From: Ureibacillus galli
GTDB taxonomy: Bacteria > Bacillota > Bacilli > Bacillales_A > Planococcaceae
Assembly (NCBI RefSeq): GCF_014836845.1
Contig: NZ_JACSQA010000007.1
Location: 48,011 to 112,010, forward strand
Direction of reading: 5' to 3'
Length of the DNA stretch: 64,000 nucleotides
The notes beneath the pieces were generated by a model. The model was not told the origin of the DNA. It did no database searches and saw only the letters and a program-made list of their open reading frames with translations. Position 1 is the stretch's first letter; the number at the start of each line of letters is the position of its first letter. This document shows positions 1-7,700 of this stretch, piece by piece. Made by a program: the position numbers and the translations under genes.

Positions 1-996
1 AATTCTTGGACCAAACTTGTCAAATAAACGACCAGTAATTGGTGACATAATTGCCATAACAATCGCACCTGGTAACATCATTAACCCAGATTCAAATGGT
101 TCAATACCACGGATATTTTGAACGTATGCAGGTGTTAAAATCATACCACCCATCATCGCCATTGATAATACTGCACTAATAATCGCAGACAAGGCGAATA
201 AAGGTGATTTAAAAATTTCCATACTTAAAACTGGTTTTTCAAGTTTTAACTGACGAACAACGAATAAAATAACGCCAATAACACCAACTACAATTGTTGT
301 GACAACAATTGGGTCTGTCCAGCCATGGCTTCCTGCAGTACTAAATCCGTATAAAATACCACCAAAACCGATTGTTGAAAGTACAATGGATAAGTAGTCT
401 AATGTAACCTTTTTGTTAGGTAACACATTTTCCAATTTCCAAATACTTAATAATAAACTGATGATGGCGATTGGTAAAATCATTTCAAATAGTACACGCC
501 AATCATAATGTTCTACAATCCAACCAGATAATGTTGGACCGATTGCTGGTGCAGCGACCATAACTAAACCGAAAACACCCATTGCAGACCCACGTTTTTC
601 AACAGGGAAACTAATTAACATAACATTCATTAGAATTGGTGCCATCACAGAAGATCCAACAGCTTGGATCATTCTTCCGGCTAGTAAAACACCAAAATTA
701 GGAGCAATTGCTGCTAACAATGTACCAATGGCAAAAACAGTCATTGCAAAAATAAATAACGGTCTCGTTTTAAAACGAGTAATTAAAAAGGCTGAAGCAG
801 GAATTAATACCCCACTCACTAACATATATCCAGTTGCTAACCACTGTACCGTAGTATATTCCACTTTTAGATCTACCATAATGGTAGGAAGTGCTACGTT
901 TAATAATGTATTATTTAGAAAAGCAACAAAGGCACCTACAAAAAGAATCCCAATCATCAGATAAGGTGGCTTTTTCAATATTTGCTCATTATCCAT
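1..996 (-). CDS. MFS drug exporter, DHA2 (EmrB/QacA-like) family, 3' end cut off
   Basis: The minus strand is open from an ATG at 996 to base 1 (332 codons), so the C-terminal part lies outside the window. The translation is a chain of hydrophobic helices with DHA-type landmarks: an antiporter motif C-like segment (APAIGPTLSGW), a GRMIQAVGSS segment and a following EKRGSAMG loop. DHA2 proteins are 14-helix, proton-driven exporters of drugs, dyes or bile-type compounds in the cytoplasmic membrane. It is divergent from the TetR gene at 1165, which suggests substrate-induced control. The substrate cannot be read from the sequence. Confidence 0.85.
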   Translation of the reverse strand, partial: MDNEQILKKPPYLMIGILFVGAFVAFLNNTLLNVALPTIMVDLKVEYTTVQWLATGYMLVSGVLIPASAFLITRFKTRPLFIFAMTVFAIGTLLAAIAPNFGVLLAGRMIQAVGSSVMAPILMNVMLISFPVEKRGSAMGVFGLVMVAAPAIGPTLSGWIVEHYDWRVLFEMILPIAIISLLLSIWKLENVLPNKKVTLDYLSIVLSTIGFGGILYGFSTAGSHGWTDPIVVTTIVVGVIGVILFVVRQLKLEKPVLSMEIFKSPLFALSAIISAVLSMAMMGGMILTPAYVQNIRGIEPFESGLMMLPGAIVMAIMSPITGRLFDKFGPRI

Positions 997-1047
997 AATT
1001 TATTTTTCATCTCTCTCTCTTTATTCATTTCAATCCCCGAAATACAT

Positions 1048-1140
1048 TTTATACCCATAGTCTATTTTTTTCAACATAAAAATATTTGTTCACTAAAACG
1101 TTGAAATTAAAGTGTTTTCAATTTATACTTAGGGTATAAA
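1048..1140. promoter_or_regulatory. Probable TetR operators in the divergent MFS/TetR promoter region
   Basis: A 19-bp inverted repeat, TTTATAC-TTAGG-GTATAAA, lies at 1122-1140, just upstream of the TetR ribosome binding site. A second, imperfect copy (TTTATACCCATAGTCTATT) lies at 1048-1066, nearer the MFS start. The shared TTTATACCC/AG core in a divergent intergenic region suggests that the adjacent TetR protein binds both. Binding is inferred. Confidence 0.5.
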
Positions 1141-1164
1141 AATCGACATGAACTAGGTGAAAAT

Positions 1165-2064
1165 ATGAACAAAAGAAAACGGCAGATCATTCATGCTGCA
1201 CGTCAACTTTTTATTGATAAAGGTTTTAATGATACATCTATTATTGACATTATTTCTACTGCAAATGTATCAAAGGGAACATTTTATAATCATTTCGGCT
1301 CTAAAAACGAATGTCTAATTGCTATTTTAGAGGAGACTAGAGAAGAAACCGTAAGCTCACGATATGAAATGGCCCTTAATCAAGATCCATCGGATAAGGA
1401 TATTTTAATTAAGCAAATTGCGATTCTCACTCATGTAAATCGTAAACGAAATTTAGTTCAAATCTTTGAATCATTAGTAGGGAATACGGATATTGAGCTA
1501 AAGAAAGCACTTGAAAAACATATGATAGCTGAGTTAAACTGGCTTGCTAGTCGATTAATCGACGTATATGGTGAAGGGGTTCGGGATATTTCCTATGAAT
1601 GTGCAGTCCAAGCGCTAGGAATGATTCAACAATCATTACGAGTATTGACGATGGCACGCAGCAAACAACCAGCTACACCAGAAGAAGTTGTACAAGTAGT
1701 CATGAATCATGTCGATGCAATCATTGAACGGCAACTAAAATCGCAGCATATTTTAATTACGCCTGAAGTGATTCAAGCATTACAACTAAAAATAAAACAA
1801 AAAGCCATCCACAAAGAAGCATTACTTGAACAGCTTCAAGGCTTTTTAGATCGATTGACACCTGAGGATCCAGAGAGTGGAATAGAATATACGAAGTATT
1901 TATTGAAGGAACTAAATTCAGAAAATGAACATATTCATATTTTGCATGCAATCCTCTCAGCATTTAACAAATCATTCCGAGGTACTTCCCATGAAGCGGA
2001 AGCGCATGAAATATCGATCACCATTTGGCGTTATTTGCATATGAAAAAAGAAATGAAAAAGTAA
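1165..2064 (+). CDS. TetR/AcrR family transcriptional regulator
   Basis: A 299-residue protein. The N-terminus is a canonical TetR helix-turn-helix (residues ~1-50, with FIDKGFNDTSI and VSKGTFYNHFGSK). The long all-helical C-terminal part is larger than in most TetR proteins (about 200 residues) and would hold the ligand and dimer domain. The start follows AGGTGAAAAT. It is divergent from the DHA2 exporter and probably represses both genes through the inverted repeats between them. The inducing ligand is unknown. Confidence 0.85.
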   Translation: MNKRKRQIIHAARQLFIDKGFNDTSIIDIISTANVSKGTFYNHFGSKNECLIAILEETREETVSSRYEMALNQDPSDKDILIKQIAILTHVNRKRNLVQIFESLVGNTDIELKKALEKHMIAELNWLASRLIDVYGEGVRDISYECAVQALGMIQQSLRVLTMARSKQPATPEEVVQVVMNHVDAIIERQLKSQHILITPEVIQALQLKIKQKAIHKEALLEQLQGFLDRLTPEDPESGIEYTKYLLKELNSENEHIHILHAILSAFNKSFRGTSHEAEAHEISITIWRYLHMKKEMKK

Positions 2065-2070
2065 CTGTTT

Positions 2071-2106
2071 AAAGCTGTACCAAATTTTCGGTACAGCTTT
2101 TTCTTT
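2071..2106 (+). terminator. Rho-independent terminator of the TetR gene
   Basis: Stem AAAGCTGTACC / GGTACAGCTTT with an 8-nt loop, followed by TTTTCTTTTT. Confidence 0.85.
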
Positions 2107-2151
2107 TTCAATCTAACCTTGTCAGATAAACTACATCTAAGAAAAGATAAA

Positions 2152-2189
2152 AACAACCAGCTACTGTATGATACAGGCAGCTGGCTGTT
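2152..2189 (-). terminator. Terminator of the hydroxyacyl-CoA dehydrogenase gene
   Basis: On the minus strand, arms AACAGCCAGCT and AGCTGGTTGTT with an inner CTGTA/TACAG stem are followed by a T-rich tract, just downstream of the stop at 2200. Confidence 0.75.
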
Positions 2190-2199
2190 CACTTCTCTA

Positions 2200-3090
2200 T
2201 TATTTTAAAAAGTCTGGATTAGCGTAAGCAGGATTTGGATATTTGTAGAATCCTTCTCCACTACTTACACCCATTTTCCCTTGATCGATATATTCTGCTT
2301 TTAATTTTTCTGCAATTTCTTTTGCATGTGGAACACCTTTTTCAGCTTTTGCTAAATTAAGATTATAAGGTGTTGCCATCCCAACTACATCTAAAATTGC
2401 GAATGGACCAGTAGGAGCCCCAGTAGAAATCATCCAGTTTTTATCGATTGTATGAGGGTCTGCCACATCCTTAACCCATAAATCCATTGCAGCATCTAAA
2501 AGTGGTACTAACAATGAATTTAAAATATAACCAGGTTGTTCTTTGTGCAAACGGAATGGAATCATACCAATCGTACGGGCAAATTCTTCAACAATATCCG
2601 CATATTTCGCATTTGTACCTGGGTGACCCATCACTTCAGCTGTATTGTTTTTCCAAATCTCATTGGCAAAATGAAGATTTAAAAATTTCTCTGGACGACC
2701 TGTAAACTGTGCAAATTGGCTTGGTAACATAGTAGAAGAATTAGATGCGAAAATTGTTTTTTCCGGTGCTACCTCTCCTAAATTTTTATAGAAAGTCGTT
2801 TTTATTTCAGGCACTTCTGGAACAGCTTCAATCACTAAATCAGCGTCTTTTACTGCTTCCGCTAAATCTGTGTTGTAAACTAAACGATTTAAAGCAGCTT
2901 CCGCTTTTTCCATGTCGTTAAAGAATTCACCGTATACACTTTTTAATTTCATCATACGTTCTTTCGCGTTATTAATTGCTTGGTCATTAATATCATAAAC
3001 TGTGACAGCATACCCAAAAAATGCACTTTGGAATGCAATTTGACTACCTAATACACCACTTCCGGCAACGGTTACATTTTGAAGATTCAT
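2200..3090 (-). CDS. 3-hydroxyacyl-CoA (3-hydroxybutyryl-CoA) dehydrogenase
   Basis: About 296 residues. The start is the ATG at 3090, 8 nt after GGGGAG; an upstream in-frame ATG at 3108 has no ribosome binding site. The N-terminal Rossmann fold has AGSGVLGSQIA (GxGxxG, residues ~9-19). Catalytic-type signatures follow: a Ser in ASNSSTMLPSQF, and the NLHFANEIW segment with the His and Glu. The C-terminal helical domain ends with the family-typical SGEGFYKYPNPAY. It would oxidise 3-hydroxyacyl-CoA with NAD in the cytoplasm, in beta-oxidation or butanoate metabolism. It stands alone, with no thiolase or crotonase gene beside it, so the exact substrate is open. Confidence 0.85.
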   Translation of the reverse strand: MNLQNVTVAGSGVLGSQIAFQSAFFGYAVTVYDINDQAINNAKERMMKLKSVYGEFFNDMEKAEAALNRLVYNTDLAEAVKDADLVIEAVPEVPEIKTTFYKNLGEVAPEKTIFASNSSTMLPSQFAQFTGRPEKFLNLHFANEIWKNNTAEVMGHPGTNAKYADIVEEFARTIGMIPFRLHKEQPGYILNSLLVPLLDAAMDLWVKDVADPHTIDKNWMISTGAPTGPFAILDVVGMATPYNLNLAKAEKGVPHAKEIAEKLKAEYIDQGKMGVSSGEGFYKYPNPAYANPDFLK

Positions 3091-3214
3091 GATTATTTCT
3101 CCCCACATAATAGATTTAATAATTTTATTTTAAACCTTTCTTTACATACAGATAACCTTCAAAATGAGGTATTATAATAGAAAATACACCTACATTTATA
3201 GGAGGACTTAATAG

Positions 3215-4306
3215 ATGATTAAGGCCATTCAATATGTATTGTTTTGTAAAATTAACCGAGCACATATTATTCAAAACGCACGTTCCTATATACAACAAAC
3301 CGACGATTTATCTTCTAAGGAAAAAGAAAATCTCTCCTTATTTATTGAGGACTTTCTATCATTTATCTCAAAGCAAGTCGATGTCAAAAATACAAATGAC
3401 TTGTCCAATCAATTACATTTATTTATTCAAGTTTATATCCACGAAATAACAGGAATGTTTCTAAGCCATTTCCGCTCTATCTTGGAACAAGCGATCATTC
3501 GTTTACTTTTTAATCAACGTCATCCAGAAACAGAACAAATTTTTATTTTCCAATCTAAGCTCATTACAAATTTAACGAACCAATACTTTGCCTCTATGGA
3601 TGAAACAAAAAGTTTAGCTAATCAAAATTCCATTTATCTGGAGAAACTAGATAAACTAAGTGAAATACTCATTTCCTCTTCCGGATCAGAGGAAGTTCCC
3701 ATTATTATGAACGAAATGAAAGCAATTTTTGATTTTAAACGTTGTAACTTTTATGCCTATAATGCATGGTCCAATGAATTTTACGGAATTTATGGTGATG
3801 ATTTAGAACTCGTTCAAAGAATTAAAGGGAAATTAACAGCAGATCATCCCGTGTTCAACTTAAAAATGCCTTTATATTTAAAAGACCCATCTCCCTACGT
3901 TATTGATGTAGTAATTAAATTTTTCAATTTATCATCCACGATATTTATTCCGGTTATTTATCGTGAGCAATTATATGGATGGCTTACTTTCGATCAAAGG
4001 GGTGAACCTTTTGATTATTCGAAACCGTTACTTGATACATTAGAAATAGCTGGAATACGGTTAGGAATGTTTTTAGCTAGGAAACCTTCCAGCCATCGGA
4101 TAGACAATGAAGTGACAATGACGGAAAAAGAAAAAAGTATTTTATATTTAATCTCCGAAGGATATAGCAATAAAGAGATCGCTTCCCTTCTATTCTTAAG
4201 TGAATATACAATTCGAGACTATGTCCAAAACTTATTATCGAAATTAAATGCCCGCAACCGCACTCAAATGGTAGCCAATGCCTATAAGATGGGGTATATA
4301 TCTTAG
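3215..4306 (+). CDS. LuxR-type transcriptional regulator with a GAF-like sensor domain
   Basis: A 363-residue protein starting 8 nt after a perfect AGGAGG. Residues ~1-140 are helical and unassigned. Residues ~145-285 look like a GAF domain. Residues ~303-360 form a LuxR/FixJ helix-turn-helix (MTEKEKSILYLISEGYSNK, then EIASLLFLSEYTIRDYVQ). No receiver Asp pocket is visible, so it is probably ligand-responsive rather than a two-component regulator. A TATAAT lies upstream near 3172. Targets are unknown; it is divergent from the dehydrogenase gene. Confidence 0.75.
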   Translation: MIKAIQYVLFCKINRAHIIQNARSYIQQTDDLSSKEKENLSLFIEDFLSFISKQVDVKNTNDLSNQLHLFIQVYIHEITGMFLSHFRSILEQAIIRLLFNQRHPETEQIFIFQSKLITNLTNQYFASMDETKSLANQNSIYLEKLDKLSEILISSSGSEEVPIIMNEMKAIFDFKRCNFYAYNAWSNEFYGIYGDDLELVQRIKGKLTADHPVFNLKMPLYLKDPSPYVIDVVIKFFNLSSTIFIPVIYREQLYGWLTFDQRGEPFDYSKPLLDTLEIAGIRLGMFLARKPSSHRIDNEVTMTEKEKSILYLISEGYSNKEIASLLFLSEYTIRDYVQNLLSKLNARNRTQMVANAYKMGYIS

Positions 4307-4366
4307 ACTTGTGTATTGTCATAAGCTGTAATTTTTTATTTACTTTTAAAAAATGGGGTGTAAGAA

Positions 4367-4795
4367 ATGAATGAGGTCCTTATTTATACGAGGGAAGACT
4401 TTATAAAGATATTAACTTTATTAAAAAATAAAACAAAATATATCGAGTTAGTAATCCCTTATGGGGATAATGAAAATGATGATTTAGTTCAATTTTTAGA
4501 ACCTTATTTAACAACAAAAAAGAAAGTAAAGTCATGGACAGGAACAAAAACGAAGGGGAAATCCTCCACCATGTATAAATACGAATATAATGAACAGGAT
4601 GAGAAGAAAATACTTAAATTTTTACATAATTATAGTAGCTTCTTCTTTCATATTAAAGACTCTGATGGTTTTTATAATGAAGTGAAACTGACAGAGTTTG
4701 GCGATAAAGATATCGCCTTTTTTGATCAAAAGGGGAACTGTTTATTTTATACAACTACCCACGAAGGACTTGCTTATACAAGCTTAGTATTATAA
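4367..4795 (+). CDS. Hypothetical protein (142 aa)
   Basis: I do not recognise this family. It is a soluble-looking, Lys/Glu-rich protein with no signal peptide or membrane helix. It has a central basic stretch (TTKKKVKSWTGTKTKGKSS) and a C-terminal half of alternating beta-like segments. It starts after GGGGTGTAAGAA, stands alone on the plus strand and ends at a bidirectional terminator at 4820. Confidence 0.55.
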   Translation: MNEVLIYTREDFIKILTLLKNKTKYIELVIPYGDNENDDLVQFLEPYLTTKKKVKSWTGTKTKGKSSTMYKYEYNEQDEKKILKFLHNYSSFFFHIKDSDGFYNEVKLTEFGDKDIAFFDQKGNCLFYTTTHEGLAYTSLVL

Positions 4796-4819
4796 CCGTG
4801 TAGCTAACACTAAATAAAA

Positions 4820-4849
4820 AGAGGTTTCTCAACATTAGGAGAAACCTCT
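4820..4849. terminator. Bidirectional terminator
   Basis: Perfect stem AGAGGTTTCTC / GAGAAACCTCT with an 8-nt loop and A/T tracts on both sides, between the convergent genes ending at 4795 and 4870. Confidence 0.85.
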
Positions 4850-4869
4850 AATAAAACTTTGATATCCAT

Positions 4870-5328
4870 TTATATTTGATCATTGTTATGCCTTTCTGAA
4901 TTGACACCTTTATCGAAGTCATCTGAAAACTCTGTTTGGGTAATTAGATTCTTTTTACGATCGATTACTTGACGTTCCGTTTCATTTTCAAATAAATGAT
5001 CAATTAAATATTTATGGTAGTAAAATTCCCAACCAGCAATAAACAGTGAAGATAATAAAGCTGCTGAAAATGCTGAAATATCTGGGTCGAATAAATATAA
5101 ACCTAATGCCCAAATCACTAAAAAGGCAAGGAGTAAATCTGCACCTGTAGCAGAAACTCCACCAATTCGAGGTAACAATACTACATCTCCAATAAATGCT
5201 ATGATCGTTAAAATAACCCCTGTTATAAGAATATCTGCAAAAGAAACTCCAAAGAATAAACCTAATACGATGAATAAAACCCCAATGGTCATAACCAATT
5301 TAATAAAAAAGGCTTTTGTATGCTTCAA
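4870..5328 (-). CDS. DUF2512 (YndM-like) membrane protein
   Basis: Starts at a TTG (5328) six bases after AAAGGAGG, which gives 152 residues; the longer open frame up to 5385 has no better start. Four hydrophobic helices (FIKLVMTIGVLFIVLGLFFG, ILITGVILTIIAFIGDV, LLLAFLVIWALGLYLF and an AALLSSLFIAGWEFYY region) are followed by an acidic, soluble tail. The GDVVLLPRIGG segment is typical of the DUF2512/YndM family of Bacillus membrane proteins, whose function is unknown. Confidence 0.75.
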   Translation of the reverse strand: MKHTKAFFIKLVMTIGVLFIVLGLFFGVSFADILITGVILTIIAFIGDVVLLPRIGGVSATGADLLLAFLVIWALGLYLFDPDISAFSAALLSSLFIAGWEFYYHKYLIDHLFENETERQVIDRKKNLITQTEFSDDFDKGVNSERHNNDQI

Positions 5329-5437
5329 AAAAATCCTCCTTTCTACATCTTTAGGCATTAGGTTTTCCTGATTTGTTTCAATCATACGTTAACGAAGTAT
5401 TAGGTTAAGGGAGAACAATTAGACGAAAACATAAAAA

Positions 5438-5476
5438 GAGGTTTCCCATAAATTTGAAAAATTTATAAGAAACCTC
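5438..5476 (-). terminator. Terminator-like hairpin left of the relic att site
   Basis: Stem GAGGTTTC / GAAACCTC with a second internal stem ATAAATTT / AATTTAT. A T-rich run follows on the minus strand. It lies about 100 bp to the left of the groEL-tail-like sequence at 5580, so it may be an old groEL or prophage-end terminator. Confidence 0.6.
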
Positions 5477-5579
5477 TATATTTTCATTTGCTCAAAATCT
5501 TGTTTTGAGCACTAGTTGGGCACCCAAGTTTATTAATTCGTTAGAACTCTTGATATATAAAGGTTCTGAATCGATTTCA

Positions 5580-5612
5580 ATCATTCCGCCCATGTTTGAA
5601 TAGACTTTGTCT
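5580..5612. repeat. Relic attachment site (attP/attL-like)
   Basis: Bases 5580-5612 match 6428-6460 (attL plus phage arm) at 32 of 33 positions. Bases 5580-5594 (ATCATTCCGCCCATG) also match the groEL 3' end at 51172-51186. To the left, CTTGATATATAAAGG resembles CTTGATATATAAGG in the arm left of attR (51138-51151). The site therefore looks like phage arm - core - phage arm, as expected from an older related prophage joined in tandem. No gene is seen in the rest of 5329-5672. Confidence 0.65.
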
Positions 5613-5672
5613 ATCTTTCCCAATTTAACATTTTTAATTTTATATTTTTATCAACTCTGTAAATGTTGTTAG

Positions 5673-6142
5673 TTAATATTTATTTATTAGTTCCTTATAA
5701 ACTTTTAATTGCCGCTCCATCATTTCAACAGAATTGTGTTGAATGGCATTTGGATTCTTTTGAAGAATTCCTTTAAAGTAGCGTCCATATTCTTTAAAGA
5801 AAGCTGTAAGAAAATCTTCAAACTCACCCTGAAGGACAATTTCTGTTGTACCGTCATATTCACTGTAAGCTTTAATATTAAATAATTTACCAGTTTTATT
5901 TAGCGTATATTCCATTGCATTTTCAAAGGTTTCTATCCCTTCAGAAAAAGATGTATTTTTTTCTTTTAATTCCAAAAGAATGTCACCCATACCTAAGCAT
6001 CGTGGAAAGTGGAGTTACAAAGTTCATTTTTTTCTCCATTTTGCTGCACAAAAATATATAGACGACAGGCTAAATAGTCTTTTGTATTAAAAGGTTCTCC
6101 AATCATATCATCATATAATTCAACAAAAAATGATATTTTCAC
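5673..6142 (-). pseudogene. Frameshifted gene of unknown function
   Basis: A GTG at 6142 after GAGGGAG opens a 48-codon frame that ends at a TAG near 6000 (...CNSTFHDA). The adjoining frame (105 codons from the ATG at 5990) carries on as GMGDILLELKEK and ends at 5673. The two frames overlap only around 5990-6017. The second half has no convincing ribosome binding site. The simplest reading is one ~155-residue protein broken by a single-base indel. The alternative is two translationally coupled genes. I do not recognise the family; it is soluble and rich in aromatic and acidic residues. It lies between the relic att site and attL. Confidence 0.5.
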
Positions 6143-6311
6143 TATATAACTCCCTCTTTAAAAGTTGATATATAAAAATACTGAGTTACCCCCCATTCTC
6201 TACCACATATACATACGTCACTTGCAGAAGCTGCACTGATATGGATCAATTAGATCATGCCCTAATCAAATCACCAAAAATGGATATCTCCGTGTAACCC
6301 ATGAAAAAAAA

Positions 6312-6345
6312 AGGCTTCCCAAAAGTTTTCACTTATGAGAAGCCT
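6312..6345 (-). terminator. Probable original groEL terminator, now left of the prophage
   Basis: On the minus strand the arms AGGCTTCTC and GGGAAGCCT are followed by nine T. In an unintegrated chromosome this hairpin would lie about 75-110 bp after the groEL stop codon, so the prophage has probably separated groEL from its terminator. Confidence 0.6.
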
Positions 6346-6419
6346 CGATTAAAATCCTCTATGTTAGCATTTCACTTTCATCTTACATACAAACCCAATA
6401 ATATCAAGGGTTTGAGCGG

Positions 6420-6442
6420 TTTATTACATCATTCCGCCCATG
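6420..6442. repeat. attL core (23-bp direct repeat)
   Basis: Bases 6420-6442 are identical to 51164-51186, which cover the stop codon and last codons of groEL. The flanking bases differ on both sides, which marks the crossover region. Left is chromosomal flank; right is phage arm. Confidence 0.9.
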
Positions 6443-6641
6443 TTTGAATAGACTTCGTCTAAGTTTTCCCTACTTTTTTAAACGGTTTTTTGAATTTATA
6501 TTTTATCAAACTATAAAAATATATACTTTCTAACTTCATTCAACTTTTTTTATTTGTTAGTTTTCTAGTTAGTTTTAAAAAACTAACAGAATCATAGTTA
6601 CTAACAATGTCAGCTTATATATAGAAAGTGGACTATTATAT

Positions 6642-6817
6642 ATGAAGAAACTCATTTTATTGTAATGTTACTTATATTTGCTTTGGTTGCGTGTGGAAGA
6701 AGGTTTAGATGGTGCAACAAACTATATTTTGTTTTTGAAGGTTCAGCTGCTGATACATTAACAATTGGAGAAGACGTTACTGTTCCAATCCATTTAACCA
6801 AAAAAGTCACTCTTTGA
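6642..6817 (+). pseudogene. Remnant of a small lipoprotein gene
   Basis: An ATG at 6642 starts MKKLILL and then hits TAA. In the next frame the sequence continues VMLLIFALVACGRRF, which is a classic lipoprotein signal with a LVAC lipobox. It then runs on to GEDVTVPIHLTKKVTL and a TGA at 6815-6817. One frameshift in the signal peptide, and probably internal deletion, leave a fragment that cannot be translated whole. A terminator follows directly. Confidence 0.5.
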
Positions 6818-6829
6818 GTGGCTTTTTTA
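6802..6829 (+). terminator. Terminator of the lipoprotein remnant
   Basis: Stem AAGTCACTC / GAGTGGCTT with a 3-nt loop, then a T run, on the plus strand. Confidence 0.7.
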
Positions 6830-6979
6830 TTTACATAAAAGTATGAACAATAATTAAATAGGTAACACTTGATTTACATCTCAAACACTTTCAAAAAATG
6901 AGATATCGGCCTAACAATTCTTCTAATTGTAAAGAGATAATTAAAAAAAGTAGTTAATATGACGGTCGAAACATTTTTT

Positions 6980-7006
6980 AGTCATTCGTTTGAATGACTT
7001 TTTTTA
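6980..7006 (+). terminator. Plus-strand terminator next to the 7012 gene
   Basis: Stem AGTCATTC / GAATGACT with loop GTTT and at least eight T. The T run is on the plus strand, so it protects the minus-strand gene at 7012 from read-through from the left. Confidence 0.75.
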
Positions 7007-7011
7007 TTTTT

Positions 7012-7356
7012 TTATTGCACATTCAATAATCGCTTTATCTCATCATCAACCTTATTTTTAAGTGCAATATTAAAGTATCTTCGATTATGTTCAGTGCCCT
7101 TAACTAAAATCAAATATTCAGTAATATCTTTATCGATTCGAATTTCTGCTTGAACTTTGATACCACTCTTCACCAATTGGTTTTTCACTTCTCTTAATTC
7201 ATTTTGAACTACAATAATTTGTTGTTCCATCCATAACGCTAATGGACGACTTAGCTTTATATCAGTTAAATGATTTAGATCACGTTCTATAGTCCGTTTT
7301 GTCAAATCGAGGATAATGTGTTTATGAATTAGTTCAGCAGTATTAAAATCAATCAA
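7012..7356 (-). CDS. Hypothetical phage protein (114 aa), second gene of the SOS-box operon
   Basis: I do not recognise this family. The protein is helical and charged, with no membrane segment, in two blocks: residues ~1-65 and a basic C-terminal part (VKGTEHNRRYFNIALKNK). Its start overlaps the stop of the upstream WYL-like gene by 4 bp, so the two are translationally coupled and share the LexA-box promoter at 7619. It is the last prophage gene before attL. Confidence 0.6.
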   Translation of the reverse strand: MIDFNTAELIHKHIILDLTKRTIERDLNHLTDIKLSRPLALWMEQQIIVVQNELREVKNQLVKSGIKVQAEIRIDKDITEYLILVKGTEHNRRYFNIALKNKVDDEIKRLLNVQ

Positions 7357-7595
7357 ATTACCTCACGCTCTTTTCGAATTACTGGCAACAAAGCAAGAAC
7401 ATTATCAATACAAAACAATCGATTAGCATGTTTTAAAAAGCAATAAGCATTAAATTTATCCTCAGATACTTTTATTACTTTAATACGTCTTTTAGTAATT
7501 TCTCCATTTTTAGCGATGTACATCATGTCTACTAACTGATTACGTTGCATTACTTTTAATAACAGTTCTTTCACCGATACCACTCCCTGTTGCAT
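7353..7595 (-). CDS. Small WYL-domain-like protein under a LexA box
   Basis: About 80 residues from the ATG at 7595 (after AGGAAC); a GTG at 7574 after AGGGAGTGG is an alternative. The central and C-terminal sequence (NGEITKRRIKVIKV, then FNAYCFLKHANRLFCIDNVL) fits the WYL-type beta fold seen in short Bacillus and phage proteins. WYL domains usually sense ligands or nucleic acid in DNA-damage or defence contexts. There is no HTH. It is transcribed from a promoter overlapped by a LexA (DinR) site, so it is probably SOS-induced. Confidence 0.55.
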   Translation of the reverse strand: MQQGVVSVKELLLKVMQRNQLVDMMYIAKNGEITKRRIKVIKVSEDKFNAYCFLKHANRLFCIDNVLALLPVIRKEREVI

Positions 7596-7618
7596 AACGT
7601 TAGTTCCTGTTTTTATCA

Positions 7619-7647
7619 ATTATAGAACATACGTTCCTTTTTTAGCA
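7619..7647 (-). promoter_or_regulatory. SOS-regulated promoter with LexA (DinR) box
   Basis: On the minus strand: -35 TTGCTA (7642-7647), an 18-bp spacer and -10 TATAAT (7619-7624). The spacer contains GAAC-GTAT-GTTC (7625-7636; read on the plus strand as GAAC-ATAC-GTTC). This matches the Gram-positive LexA consensus GAAC-RNRY-GTTY and touches the -10, so LexA would block RNA polymerase until DNA damage. Confidence 0.75.
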
Positions 7648-7654
7648 ATATGAA

Positions 7655-7679
7655 AATCCAGGTAGAACATACCTGGATT
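7655..7679 (-). terminator. Terminator of the 7701-9467 gene
   Basis: Perfect stem AATCCAGGT / ACCTGGATT with a 7-nt loop, followed by TTTTC on the minus strand, just downstream of the stop at 7701. Confidence 0.75.
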
Positions 7680-7700
7680 AATAATAAAATAATAACAGTT

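Noticed and set aside
6420..6442. Possible tRNA-gene attachment site
   Set aside because: The core matches the groEL 3' end, and no tRNA cloverleaf sequence is present around either end.
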